Of a stretch of 64,000 nt of DNA, positions 20,143-33,076 are shown in pieces. The notes beneath the pieces were generated by a model, which ran no database searches, was not told where the DNA came from, and was given only the letters and a program-made list of their open reading frames with translations. The translations under genes and the position numbers were made by a program. The first letter of the stretch is position 1; each line of letters begins with the position of its first letter. This DNA is from Eucommia ulmoides (Eukaryota; Streptophyta; Magnoliopsida; Garryales; Eucommiaceae), in contig CM028334.1 in assembly GCA_016647705.1 (NCBI GenBank), forward strand, positions 13,872,402 through 13,936,401. Reading direction: 5' to 3'.

Positions 20143-23100
20143 ATGGTATTAAGAGCCAATTTTTCTTCGTCTTTGTTTTTTTTACAAAAATTCTACAAGT
20201 TTTTTGTATGGATCAATGTTTGCTACCTTCGATACATTCTATCACCGTTTCAATAGCTCAACACTGAATCCACCACCACCTTCTGACTAGTTTTGAAATA
20301 GCGAGTCCAATGCCACCAGAGAGCAGACCAACCAACCTTCCACACATCCCCACGTACCGCCTAAGTACTCTGCATTGTTGTCACTGTTTTTTTACCTCTT
20401 TCACATTAATTGTTGCTCCTCCAACAATGCAGCACACATCACCTTAATCATCTCTTCAAGACTAATCCAAAGCCACCAACCTTACCGCCAATGGACTTCT
20501 CATGCGCTGTCACCCGTCGCCCGAAAAATCTACTTATTCGGTTCGCATTGCTCACACGCTTCACAGTTGACAGCCCAACCCTACCCACGTCAGCGCCAAC
20601 TAACTGACACGTGAGCTTCTGAAACGCGTCGTCGTCCACATCAATTACCACGTCAGCCGTAACTATGCTAATATGTGCCATGTCAGCGTCTGCTACCACC
20701 TCAGCTTCTTTTGCCTTGCCACAGGTTCACAAAGGCTTGGTTTTCTTTGACCAGTTCAATCTGTTTTTTATCGATTTTTTACAAGGTTGGACCAATGCCT
20801 AGGGTTTTGGACCTTCTAATTATGTTCTCGGACTCCATTTTGTCATTTGAGACTCACAAAATATATTTGTCCTTATATTTGTGTAGTTTCTACCTCAGTT
20901 TACTTTTAGACACTCTATTATTTTTTTCGCCTATGGAGATATCGGACTCATCACATGTCGTCACCACTATTCTCGATAAATCGAACTACATCTTGTGGTC
21001 TCAAGATGTCTAGCTTCCTACGTGGTCGAAAACTGTGACATGCTGTGAATTGGGACATACCCTCGAAGACAAAGAAGATGCTAAGAAAATTATTGAGTGT
21101 CTCGAAGATTGGGACAATAAAAATCAATGGATCCTCTTATGATTTCATTCCACTATAATCCCATCTATCAAAATTCAATTTGGTAGATTTGAGAAGATTA
21201 AAGAAGTTTAGGATGTCTTCAAACTCCTCTATACTAAGGAAAAATCTTCCACATCGGTATCAACTCTTTTCTATCCTCCACAGCATGTGCCAAGAACCTA
21301 GACAGTTCATCAATAATTTCCTATCTTAGATGAATGCTTTGTGGGATCAGTTGGCTCTCTTTGAGCCAACCTAGAAACATCAAGAGATATCATTCTCTAC
21401 ACAAGTTACCAAAATTAGATCCGCTTGATGTAGTTCCCGATAGCTCTAAGATCAAAATTTGAGTATGCATGTGCCTCAATACTACACTTGAGCAAGATAT
21501 GTTTACTTAACAATATCATTTTCGATCTACTGAGAGAGAAAACACTTATTGCCACACCAGCTAATAGATCAAACTCATCACCACAACTCTTGTGTTACAA
21601 GTGTGGTTATTCAAAAGGACAAGAACTGCTCAAATGCTCATCTCGCATTTGTAAGGTATGCAAAGAACCAAGTTACTACCTTGTAAACTGCCCTAAACTT
21701 TCATCTCAATCATCTGGGAATTAATCAAACAGGAATTAGTTCGCTCCTAGGGTTCTCGCAATCAGTCGCACTACAAGTCAAAGAACTCTATCGTTGCAGT
21801 AACTAGCGTTGCCCCCAATTCACCTCCATCTGCAATCAACTTGATTGACATTGAGGCTATGTTCAAACAGGTTCATCTAATATCGGTCCCCATACAGCAA
21901 TGTTAGTTACACTAGGCACATTTCGATGGTATTTGGATTTTGCCTGTTAAAATCGCATGACATCTGATACCTCTATCTTTTTCTTTAAAATCCGTTATGA
22001 GCATGTACCTATTATTCACACTACCAATTAATCAAATATGTCAATTAGCCACATTGGACATGTTGATAGTTTTTATTTATCTCTTCCTGATATATATATA
22101 TATATATTTGGTCCATAATCTTTCTCTTAATCTTACATCTATTGGTCAATTATGTGATATTGGATTTGATTTGTAGGACCCTCAAATAGGAAAGATCTTT
22201 TGGACCGAGAGTAAAGTCGGGCACCTTTTTTAGCTCACCAACCTCCAAGTCTCATCTTCACCAACGTTGCATCACTAATCATCCGCCTCTATTTCATCAC
22301 CTTCACTCTTGAAGTTGTGGTACTCTCAGTTTGGTCATACTTCATCTAGTCGTCTTAATTCTATTATTTATAGTGGTAAGTTAGGTTTAATTTAGCATGT
22401 GTCCTTTGATTGTATTCATTGTCCACTTGCAAAATAATTAGCTTTACCTTTTAATGATAGTCAATTTATTTCTCTTAAACCCTTTGATTTAGTGCATTAT
22501 GATGTTTAGGGTCTTTCCCATCATGAAACAATAGGTGAGTCTCATTATTTTATCATATTTGTGGATGACTACTCTCGTCATGTTATTTTTTGGGAACATC
22601 AAATGTTTTCTTCCTTATGGTCATTTGCTATATCATCTATTACTAACTCTAAATTCTTTATTAATCCATCTCTTGAGTTGTTCCCAGATAATGCAGTTCT
22701 AAGTATCGTTGAGCTTACTCCAGAACTATCAAATGATCAAACCCCTCTAGTTCTAGAACCACCAGTTGATCTAACCCCTCTAGCTATATCAATTGTGTCT
22801 AAGGCTTCTCCTGTGTCTGATGATCCTGCACCAGCTCCTTCTGAGACCCACCCTCAAATCACTCCCACCGCTCTAACTAATCTTCCCCCTTATCTCAACG
22901 ACTATTATTGTTTTTCTGAAATATTTATGTGAGCCTCATTCCTATAAAGAGCCCAAAACTAACCCTCTTTGATAGAAAGCAATAGATGAATAACTTCAGA
23001 CTCTAACCAAAACTTACACATGAGATCTTATTGACCTCTTCACAGGAAAACTCTTATTGGATGCAAATATGTATTCAAAATATAAATGCTTTCTAATGTT

Positions 23101-24985
23101 TCAGTTAAACGATATAAATCTCGCCTGATTGCTAAAGGATTTTGTTGCACCACAAATGTACAAGTCAAGTTTTGATAGTATAAGATGAGTAAAGTGTCGT
23201 ATCCACAGGGATTGTTTGTTAAAATTGAGCCAAGTACCGCGATTATCATAACCCAACTTTATATAGGCAACCAAATTAAATGAGACTTAAAATAAAATAA
23301 AAACAAATAATAAAAATAAATTTCTATCTATAATAGTTCTAGGGACTCGATTTCACTTTATTATTCCTAAGTTTATTCTATTAAGCACTTGATAGCTAAT
23401 TTCACTCAATTCACTAATCAATGTCACTCATGCACTTTCACTATCTCTCCCGAGTATCAAATGAGAGAATATGCAAACACTTCAAAACCAATATCCCTAC
23501 CCTAATGTTGAGGTTGAATACTCGTTATGCCTGACCTTATAAATTACCTAAGCTTTAATAATCTCCTAATGAATTAAAACTTAAGTTGTGCTTAATCTAA
23601 GTCCAAAGCCCGAAATTACCTCTCCTGACTGTCAAATTCGCAAGTTTCTTAAAACAACCAATTTATTTCCCAAAAAATTAGAAGCATTAAATATGGAGAA
23701 GACACAAATGATTTGAAAATGGAATTGAAACTAACAATTAACAAAATATTTAAAACATAGTTCAAATAAAAAATTACATCAAACCCTAGATTAAATAATT
23801 AACTCAGCATAGGAGAACAAACCCAAAATCCAAATCATGGTTCAACAAGGAACTCAAAATCACAATTGAAGAGAGTGAAAGCGATGAACTAGATGAAGAA
23901 CACAAGCCAAAAGTCTTCAAATCTTCCTCAATCTTCAAGAATCTTTGAGCTTTTGCATCTCTAATCCCTCCAAGAATGAGTTTTTCCTCATCCAAAAGCC
24001 ATTGGAGAGCAATATAGAGCCTCTAAGAAGTGAAATATTTTGGCCTCCCAAAAAGCTGCCTTCAAAACCCTCATCATTTTCCTTTTATACTGGTAAAAAA
24101 AAAAAAAAAAACTAGGTTTTTCGCGTTTTTGCACTGCAGTGGGCCTTTTTCTCGTTGCAGTGCACAGCTTTTGAACTTGGGGTAGTGCTTGGGCGCTGCA
24201 GCCCAAAACATTCTAGTGAACAAGCCTTTTTCATTATTTTTCCCTTACTGCAGCCCAAAATATGCTGGTGAAAAAGCCTTTTTCATCATTTTTTCCTCGC
24301 TACAGCCGAATTTTGCTCCGATTTCGTGCCATGAAATGTCTCGGGATCCTTCTTCTTCTATAGTTAGCTCGAAAAGCCAAATTCTCGGCGAGCTTGTCAT
24401 CCAAAAGTTTCTATCTTTGTCGCATTTTCACCTAGGATTTCATTTATTTATAAATCCTATAAAAATCACACAAAACACATTAAACTAACAAAACGCTTGA
24501 AAACTCACAAATATTTGAATCTAAAAGTACTTGATTTGTTGGTAAATAAACCACTCGTCATATTTACTCAGAAATATGACATTGACTATGAAGAGACATT
24601 TGCTCCAGTGGCTAGGCTCACATCTATTTGTACTTTTCTTATTGTCGCTGTCATTCATAAATTAATTCTTTTTCAAATGGATCTTAAGAATTTCTTCCTC
24701 AACGGAGACGTTCTTGAGGAACTTTACATGTATACCCCTCCTGGCGTAGCTGCTCCTCAACACAATGTTTGTCACCTTTGTAGTGCCTTATATGGTCTCA
24801 AACAAGCTCCACATACTTGATTCACAAAATTCAACACTATCATTTATCAGTTTGGGTTCACATCCAACGCTCATGATTCTGTGATGTTTCTTCATCACAC
24901 TAACAACAATATTATCCTTTGTTTTATTGTACGTGGATGGCATAGTTATTATGAGGGATGATTTACAAGGTATCTCCAAACTTTT
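20143..24985 (+). mobile_element. Ty1/Copia element C, badly broken, holding a solo Gypsy LTR
   Basis: A decayed primer site (TGGTATTAAGAGC) at 20143 marks the start of the interior. Gag begins near 20933 (MEISDSSHVVTTILDKSNY) and includes a zinc-knuckle region (CYKCGYSKGQELLKC, CKVCKEP) near 21590-21690. Protease and pre-integrase remnants lie at 21900-22400 and integrase at 22500-22650 (FVDDYSRHVIF). Reverse transcriptase starts near 23050 and resumes at 24566 after an inserted LTR (DIDYEETFAPVARL, MDLKNFFLNGD, CSALYGLKQAP). It ends near 24985 in a poly-A run. The 5' LTR is not sharply defined and no 3' LTR was seen. The frames are broken many times; it is older than element B. Confidence 0.75.
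23143..24560 (-). mobile_element. Solo Ty3/Gypsy LTR (Tat-like) inside Copia element C
   Basis: The block starts TGTTGCACC and ends CTCGTCA on the plus strand. It is flanked by GATTT (23138-23142) and TATTT (24561-24565), a near-perfect 5-bp duplication within the Copia reverse transcriptase (GCTAAAGGATTT ... ACTCAGAAATATGAC). At 1418 bp it is close to the 1454-bp LTR at 62458-63911 and shares phrases with it: CAAGTTTT.ATAGTATAA, GTATCCACAGGGATTG, AGTACCGCGATTATCAT and CTCTCCCGAGT. The orientation is minus, as for that element. A single LTR without an interior is the usual product of recombination between the two LTRs of a full element. Confidence 0.75.
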
Positions 24986-25264
24986 AAAAAAAAAAAAAAA
25001 AAGAACAGTGGTCAACTCGAGATGAAAGAAAGAATTTGAAATTAGTAAACTAGGGTGAGCGCTATCGATGAGAAGGGGTTATTTAATTTCCCACTAGATA
25101 CATTTAGAATGTAACTGTTTCTCCATGGGGAAGTGAGAATCGAAAAATTTTGTAGAAGTACATTTAGATTCATAATAGACATTTAATCCAAAATTTATAT
25201 ATACTACTTTTACGTTGCATTTACTTTCTATATGGACTTCATTATGTTGAAACCATTACAAGCT

Positions 25265-26760
25265 ATTCTTGGAAAAAAATAAGTTAAATTTTCTTAATTG
25301 GCTAAGAATCCTTAAGTTAGTTTTGACTTCTCAAAATTTAGACTATGTTTTGGATGGTCTAGTTTCTCTAGCATCAGATGCCAACTTTGAGGAAGAACGT
25401 ATCACGATCCAAAAATATATAGATGATGATAAGCAAGCTCTGTGTTATACAATAGTATCGACGAGTAATGAGCTCTAGAAATAGTCCGAAGGGTTGGGGA
25501 ACACATATGAGATTATGCAATGCCAAGAATCTCTCTTTGGCGAGCTCAGTCAGGTTGAGGGACTAGAAAAGTTAGGATAACCTATTCATCACGACTTGGT
25601 TGTAGATCTTATTCTGCAGTCATTTCCTAACACGTTCAATCAGTTCATGGTGAGCTTTAACATGAACAAACTAAAAATCACACTTCCAAGACTTCTTAAC
25701 ATGTTAAGGACCACCAAGAAGACCTTGAAAAATTCTAAGAGTACTGGTCATAGTGGATGGGCCTTCAAACTAAAAAGGGAAGAAGAAAAAGAGCAAGCCC
25801 AGCTCATCTTTGAAAGTGAACCAAAAGTTATGCTCGATTAAGGGAAATATTTTTACTACAACCAACAAGGGTATTGGAAAATGTATTGTTCTCAGTACCT
25901 GAGTTTCAAGGACAACCCTTCTGAAGGTATGTTAGATTTGCTTGGTATTATTGGTCGTTTGACAACCTATTCTGTTTTGGATTAGTTTTTGGACTCTAGT
26001 GCTAATTCACACGTGTGTACTACTATGCAGAGTCTAAAAGGAAACAGAAGGTGAGGAAAGAGAAAACCTTGCTACGTGTGGTAAATGGAACAAGAGTGGT
26101 TGCATGGTTGCATTAACCATGAGAGACCTTCACTTGGAGCTACTATCATCACACATTTTAAATTAAAAAGAATGTTTATTTATGACTAAATCTTTTAGGA
26201 ATATTATTTTTATTCCTTGTTTAATAAAAGATAATTTGGTTGTTTTTTAGAATAATAAATATAATTTATTTCCATTAAAAAGTTGCTTGGTTCAGGAATA
26301 TGTCATAACAATCTTATTATTTAGAAATGTGTAGTGAAATTAAAAATATATCTAATGAAAGTATAACAAAGAGAGATTGAGAGATAAAAATTCTTTCTAC
26401 TTGTTGCATCTCACTTTAGGTTATTTTAGATAAAAGAATCAACAAAATGGTTAAAGATGGGCTTTTAACCCATTTAGCCTAGAGTCATTACCAACTTGTG
26501 AATCTTGTCTCATGGGTGAAATGACCAAGTTACCCTTTGTTGGATGTTGAGAACGGGCTGCTGATATACTGGGTCTAGTAAATACTGATGTGTGTAGGCC
26601 TATGAGCTCCTCAACTCGAGGTGGAATTTCATACTTCATTCTAGGTATGATTTTTGTGTATCTTATAAGACACAAGTCTGATGCATTTGAAATATTCAAA
26701 GAATTCATAAATGAAGTTTTAAACACATCATTTTGACCGTTCTAAAAGAGAATTTTAGTT
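25265..26760 (+). mobile_element. Ty1/Copia fragment (gag to integrase), broken
   Basis: Starts with gag-like LNFLNWLRILKLVLTSQNLDY, continues through NTFNQFMVSFNMNKL and a protease-like segment (LDSSANSHVCTTMQSLKGN), and ends in an integrase piece (CESCLMGEMTKLPF, LVNTDVCRPMSS, RHKSDAFEIFKEF). It is a different Copia family from elements B and C. No LTRs, reverse transcriptase or termini were seen, and the frames are broken repeatedly. Confidence 0.7.
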
Positions 26761-26904
26761 CATTTTGCAATTCATTTTTACATTTAGATTATTTTATTTT
26801 AAAAAAAAACAAATAATAAAAGGTAGAAGAGATATTAAAAAAAATGGAGAATAGACAAGGAGAAAAAGAAAAAAATGGAGGAAGAAAAAATAAATAAATA
26901 AAAG

Positions 26905-26967
26905 TTGCAAGGAATTGAATCCTAAACCTTTCAAAAGCACATATTGCAACTTACCACTAAGCCAAAG
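26905..26967 (-). repeat. tRNA-derived module (SINE-like)
   Basis: On the minus strand TTGGCTTAGTGGTAAG resembles an RNA polymerase III A box, and GGTTTAGGATTCAATTCC resembles a B box, about 25 bp apart as in tRNA genes. No cloverleaf could be folded by eye, so it is more likely a SINE head or a tRNA-like relic than a working tRNA gene. Confidence 0.4.
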
Positions 26968-26975
26968 ACAACAAC

Positions 26976-29900
26976 TTATTTTTCAACTTTCTTTATTTAT
27001 ACTTATTGTAAAGAAGAAAAAAATGTTCAAAGTGGCCAAAATTACTCAAAAAATAATACCGAAAATAAAAAAATGAGTGGGAAAAGTGGAAGATAGGGTT
27101 AGATTTTTTGGTATTTTTTTCTCCCCCCTTTCCCTCTAAATAAGATACTTATTGTCACTTGTGAGGGGCCAAGAAAAAATCATTGAGAGAAAACTTTGAC
27201 TGGAGGAAAAAATTTAAGAGAAATTTTGGATAAAAAATTGAAGAGAAGATTTTGAGAGGCAAGGTACGTTTCTTTGATAGTTAGCCTTTTTATTTTTCAC
27301 TTTTTTTTCTTTTGTTATTCTCTTCATCTCGTAGGTCTTTTCACAGTCATTTTTCTCTTTTGCACTAAGAATTATTTATTTATTTATTTTTCCTTAAGTT
27401 ACAAAATAATAAAATGTTCCTGCGGCAATAAGTAGACGAGTCTGCTCTATGGATCTGACGAATACCGTAAGGGCGCAAAGGGCTGTTGTAGACTTGTTCA
27501 ATCATCGGCTTGACAAATCACCACAAAAAAATATATTAATTTTTTTTTCTTTGTTTATTTTGCAAACATTTATCTTGGAATTCAATTTTTTTCTTATGCT
27601 ATATTTTTTCGTTAAAGTCTTGGCCATATTAAATAAAAATAGATAGAAATAAGATAAAAAATAAAATAAAAGAGAGAAAGAGAGAATAGAAGAAGCAAAA
27701 GATGTGGTAGTTAGTAGGATATTCCTGATTTAAAAAAAATAGAAAAAAAATGTCTTAAGACCCTAAGATAAGGGAGTGTTTTTCATATCATTGCTCTTGA
27801 TTTCCTAACATGTTTAAAATTTTAAGACAATGGGTTTAAGAAGATGCTTCCATTAATTGAATATGAAGTTAGGTTAAGTTGACAAAAATATATATAAAAA
27901 AAAAAAAAATTATTCACGTCACGTTTCATCAAGTTAATGCTTTCCCAACTTTAGGCCTAAAAAATTGTAAATCTTTTAAAAAAAATCATGTTTGCGAGAA
28001 ATAAATAGTTTTTTTTCAAAAAAATATAGTTTTTGAAAAGAAAAAAAAAATTCATTTTGTTATTTCCTACCAAAAAACTCACCAAAAAAACTTCATAAAT
28101 TATTGTCTTTTTCTAAAAAAAAAAAAAATCATTTCTAAAAAAGAGTCTTCCAATCTTTTCTAATTTTTTTTCAAAAAAATAAAAGATAGTTTTCAAATCT
28201 TTTCGTTAAAAAAAATAAAAATAAAATAAAATAGAATCTTCAAATCCTTTCTTAAAAAAGAATAAATAAATAAATAAAAGATATTCCAAAAAAAATTTAA
28301 AAATAAAAGAGTCTAAAAATCTTTTTTGGATATTTAATATGATTAAATAGAAAAAGACAAACCCAAATCTTGTAACCTAGCGGTTATCTAGTGGCCTCTC
28401 TAGTTGGAGGTCTAGTGTTTAAATCTCCCTTTCCCAACCATTTGCTCCAAAAAAATAGAAAGAGATGAAGACATTTGGCAGCTCGATATTCTAAATTGTT
28501 TCTACTTGATATGGGATTGTTGAAAAAGGTCTTCAAAAATCTAGACTACCTTGATCCAATATTCTCTCTTTGAGAATGGTGAGTTTGAATCTATTAGTAT
28601 GAAATAATGTAATATCTGCAAGGGGACTTACTAAATGGTAATAAAAGATTGAACATAGTCATTCTTGATATCTTACATGGTTGTTTTACTCAAGTCAAAA
28701 TATGATATCTGAGGTGTGATGTATTTCGTAAATTTTTGTACTTAAGGTATTGTGTATTACATGTATGAGTGACTATATTGTGATAATACTTGAAAAGGGA
28801 ACTTTAAGAGTTCCTAATTTCCAAATACATACTTTCAAAAGAATGTCATTAGGTATAAATGATCAAGAAATTAACCTAAAGGGTGCTCGATACATACTAT
28901 AATGGTGGCCACTGTGTATTACATATATAGGTCATTATACTTTGATAATATTAAGTGTTATTCTCTAACGACAAGCCTTCAAAGGTATTCATTACGTATA
29001 GTGGGACATACATGATAATATACGAGTACACAAGAAGTGATTTATCGCTCTTAGTGAAAGGAGACGTGACACATGTGATTAAATTTAATATGATTCACCC
29101 TAGACTCTAGCTAGAGTAGTATGATAATTGGGATGAGATTTCAATCAAGTATCATAAGGAATCATGTTATTGTTAAATAAGGGGGTTCTCTTATTTAAAT
29201 TTTGGCCAACTGAACATAGTTGTGATAAGTGAGTAGACATAGCTCACAGTCAAAAAAAAATGCCTTAAGAGGAAAAATATTTTCTTCTTGAAGGGAAAAA
29301 TTAGAATTGTTCTAATTTTTATTGATTAATAATTAGTAAATTAATTAATTAATTTTTTCAGCATCTAACTTTTGATATGAACTTAATAGGTCACACACAA
29401 TACAGAATTAAAGTTAGAAGAGCCCTTGAAAAAAGAATCGGCAATAATGTTGAACTTAAGAAGTTCGGAGCCAAAACGAAAATAGAGAAAGAATGGTTCA
29501 AGATTATGAACCCTGGAGAGTATAAATAAGGAGGGGAAGACCATATGGTCATCCATCCTGAACAGAATCGCCTAAACCATAATGGTTGCCCCCCATCTCT
29601 CTTATTCTCTCAGTTCTGTGTCTATGAGATCTGTTTTTCCAATTTGCACTTCTAATTTCAGTTGTGTTATCCCCTAGATTTAAATCATAGTTGTCTTAGA
29701 GACTTGGGGTTAGATTCAATTTTAGAAATATCAAAAAATATTTTCTCCCTAAGATTTCTTGTGTAGAGACTGTTAGATGTGAGACATTTTTATCACTTCT
29801 AAGAGAATCGGTCTTCTATGTTGTTATCATACGTGTTCAGACGCTCTTGGTAGAGCCTTCTCAGATCACGTCTCAGGAACTCCAACTTTGAAGCTAAAGT

Positions 29901-30140
29901 ACCGGAAGAGATATATTTGATGTGTTTTTAATATTACATGTCTGTATGCTTATTTTAATATTAATACGAGTAGATTCACCCAAAGGGATTAGATATTAAA
30001 TTAAATTTAAATTTATATATTCTGTTGCGTAGATCTGGTAATTTTTAATATGATCCCTTTGTCGCCACCACTAGCAGCCACTACCGAGTGCCATGTTTTC
30101 TAACCAATTTTTTGTCAAAAATAATAACGAAATGAAGCTC
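26976..30140. other. AT-rich non-coding stretch
   Basis: Rich in poly-A and poly-T runs (27720-28340), with one tRNA-derived module at 28370-28440. A loose direct repeat (GTGTATTACAT...GATAATA) lies near 28749 and 28911. From 29470 to 30080 the sequence has the texture of an LTR or leader (TATAAATAAGG at 29521, C/T-rich stretch at 29590-29640) but I could not find a partner repeat. No supported gene. Confidence 0.45.
28370..28440 (+). repeat. tRNA-derived module (SINE-like)
   Basis: AACCTAGCGGTTATCTAGTGG resembles an A box and GGTCTAGTGTTTAAATCTCC a decayed B box, at tRNA-like spacing. It is related in type to the module at 26905-26967. Confidence 0.4.
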
Positions 30141-30416
30141 TATTGGTGCTACACACCCACTACGAGGCCCTATATGTGTCGAAATCTCTCTCTCTCTCCC
30201 TTACACACACATACACGCATGAGTGCGCGCGCGTGCACACACTATGCTCACCACCAAATAGGCCGGATCTAGTGGTGGAGGAAGTAGATTTGGGTGGCAA
30301 TAACCTAGATTTGGCTAGCAACATCCAAATCTAATCAAGATTAGGTCATCGCCAGCCAGATTTTGTCTTATCTTGTTTATTTTTTAATTTATTTTGTAGT
30401 TTTTATTTGTTTTTGG

Positions 30417-30446
30417 TTTTTTTCTTCTTTTTTTTTTTTTTTTTTT
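30417..30446. repeat. Poly-T tract
   Basis: A run of about 20 thymines after TTTTTTTCTTC, just before the GGT-rich minisatellite. It may be the tail of a minus-strand retroposon, but nothing identifiable precedes it. Confidence 0.5.
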
Positions 30447-30559
30447 TGTTATTCAAATTTCTGGATCTTTTTTTGTCTACGTTGAAATGACTTTTTGTAT
30501 TTTTTGGTGTATCTAATTGTATAATTTTGATATTTACTGCAATTTTTTTTATTTGCTGG

Positions 30560-30985
30560 TGGGGTGCTGGCGGTGGTGGTCATAAATAATATTTGTTGTA
30601 GTGGTTGTAGCATTGATGATAGTAAATATTTGTTACTCTGGTGGTGGTGGTGGTGATAATTAATATTAGTCACTATGGTGGTGACAATAGCGAATATTTA
30701 TTTTGGTGATGGCGTGTTGATTGCGAATGATTGTTGTGGTAATAACGATGGAGGTGATGAATATTTATTCTGGTGGTGTCGATGTTGATAGTGAATATTT
30801 ATTGTGGTGGAAGCAGTAATAGGAATATTTGTTGAGGTAGTGATGGTGGTGGTAGAAAATATTTATTGTGGTAGTAGTTATGGTGATAACGAATATTTCT
30901 CATGATGATACCGATGATAATGAATGGTTGTTGTGATTGTGGAGGGATAGAGAATATTTTCTATAGTGGTTAGTATTTATTATTA
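30560..30985 (+). repeat. Degenerate GGT-rich minisatellite
   Basis: Irregular copies of a unit of about 55-60 bp built as GAATATTTATTGTGGTGGTG plus a GATGATGGTGATA-type segment follow one another at least seven times. Copies differ widely in base and length, so the array is old. Minus-strand frames over it read only His/Pro/Thr runs. Confidence 0.7.
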
Positions 30986-32319
30986 AAAAATTAATTGAAT
31001 GATACTTTTGTCACGAATATTAATATGTTTTTCGAATTAGGGTTTTCATAAAAAGAAAGAAAGAAAAATGAAGATAAACAAGAAAAGTTGTGGGCCTTTG
31101 AGGCTGAAAAAATCACCCTTATATATAGAGAGAGAGAGAGAGAGTGTATGTCTAACAAAAAGAGTTGTATATGTAAAAAACACACAGTTCAATTTGCTTA
31201 GTCCGTAGAAATGTAATTTTTTTTTAACTTTGAACGCCTCAAAAACTCCCTTAATTTTTTATGGGAAAATTCATAAATTATCCTACCAAAACACACAAAA
31301 CCTATAAATTATCCCACTAATTTAATTTTGTAGTTTTTAAACCTTCAACACAAATTTTTGTGTTGAAATTAATCCCATTTTTTGAAATGGAATTTTTCAT
31401 ATGACAACTTTGCCCCACCGAAAATGGTCCGTTGTTTTAGAAAATCAAAATATATAGTTAATGTTTAGTATGTGATATAATTTTCGAATATGCTACAATG
31501 TTTTACAAGACATTGAATATCATCAAATAACTCATTTTATTAACATCTACGAATTTCTTAGCTTTAACTATAGATTCGTGTTTTGCATTGAAAACCGAAC
31601 ACAAATATATCCAATTTGTATATTTTTTTTGTACATATCTGAAAGTTACATGTGTTAATTTTAACATAATTGTGTATATACGATTCAAGTGTTTGTAGCG
31701 TGTGATAAAAACTCATTTTTCATTAGTATATTCCTTAAAAATCGGAGCTATTAATTATTGTTATTTGACTTTCTATGTTTATAGAAATATGTGAACACAT
31801 TAAATATCATTTCAAAAAAAAAAAAAAAGTCAATTTGGGATTTAACTATAATTTTTATGCTTTTGACTGCAAATTCTTGTGCTGCATCAAAAACTAATCA
31901 AAAATATATCCAAATTGTATGTTTTTATATCCATATTAGAAAGTTTCAGGTATTTTAATATGTGCATATTACTCTTTTATGTTGATTCAACACATATTCA
32001 ATCGATGTTACCATTTTTATAACAAACCGTTACTTTTTTCTATGTTTATTTTAGGGGCATGCATCATCGACTCCCTAAATGCGAAAGGATTTACTGATCA
32101 AGCCTATCTATTTTTTTATTTTATTTTTGCACTAGCAGCTCTTTTTATCTTTTTCTGACCAAAATACCCCTCATATGTAACTTTCAATCCTAATGTCAAA
32201 ACAGATAAATTTTTTCATTATTCATGATGTTATAAAATTAATATTTTTATAGTATATTAATCAGTAAAATGTTCTTTTTTACAATATGTTAATCATATTT
32301 TTTGGACGTATGAATCGTA

Positions 32320-32625
32320 TTATGCGTGGATGTTACATTCAACACTTGTGGATGTTGAATGTAATATCAATTGTTCTCTTATTTTATGTATGCAAGGTAA
32401 AATCCATATGATGTTACATTTGTTGAATATAATATCAATTGTTTTCATGTATCCACAGTTAAAAACCATATGATGTTGTATTTAATACTTGTGGATGTTA
32501 AATGTAATATCAATTGTTCTCATGTTTTATGTATGCAAGAGTAAAATCCATATGATGTTGCATTCAACACGTGTGGATGTTGAATGTAATCAAGTGTTCA
32601 CATGTTTTACTGTAAATTGCAGGAT
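32320..32625 (+). repeat. Palindrome-bearing minisatellite, about four units
   Basis: Units of about 60-85 bp repeat CCATATGATGTT, then a near-palindrome of ACATTCAACAC..GTGGATGTTGAATGTAAT type, then TCAATTGTTCTCATGTTTTATG. They start near 32327, 32407, 32470 and 32548. Each unit can fold into a short hairpin. Confidence 0.75.
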
Positions 32626-32790
32626 GTAAAGTGTAATTTTGTCAAAATATTTTGAAGTAAGCTGTCACATACAAGCTTGAAAAATATGCACCTCTACTTT
32701 TCCTCCATCTCTCTCTAGATTCGTGCACTTCACCAAAGCTCCCAAACAGACGGTGGAGTCAAGTATTCCCCCATTTATCTTCATTTACTT

Positions 32791-32793
<3 letters not shown>

Positions 32794-32831
<38 letters not shown>
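32794..32831 (+). repeat. (TC)n microsatellite
   Basis: About 19 uninterrupted TC dinucleotides. The reading frame across it is an artefact. Confidence 0.95.
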
Positions 32832-32834
<3 letters not shown>

Positions 32835-33019
32835 GTGGAGAAAAAACAAAGAATCCATGGCGAAACCCATTTCTTATCAACGTCAACCCACTTCAACCCT
32901 TTATTCTTCTTCAACTTCGTCCAGTTGATTCTGGGGATTTTTAGAGAGAAATAGAGGGATAAGGGTAATTCACTCGATTGCTCAGATGATGAAGACGACG
33001 AGCGATCGGCGAAAGGAAG

Positions 33020-33076
33020 GAAGACGTCTGCAAATCGATCGAAAACGAAGACGTTTGCAAATCGATCGAATGGAAG
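33020..33076 (+). repeat. Short tandem duplication, about 27 bp
   Basis: GAAGACGTCTGCAAATCGAT and GAAGACGTTTGCAAATCGAT follow each other about 27 bp apart, in a locally GC-richer patch with repeated GATCG. Confidence 0.75.

Noticed and set aside
30449-30673. Minus-strand His-rich frame
   Set aside because: It translates the GGT-rich minisatellite and a poly-T tract.
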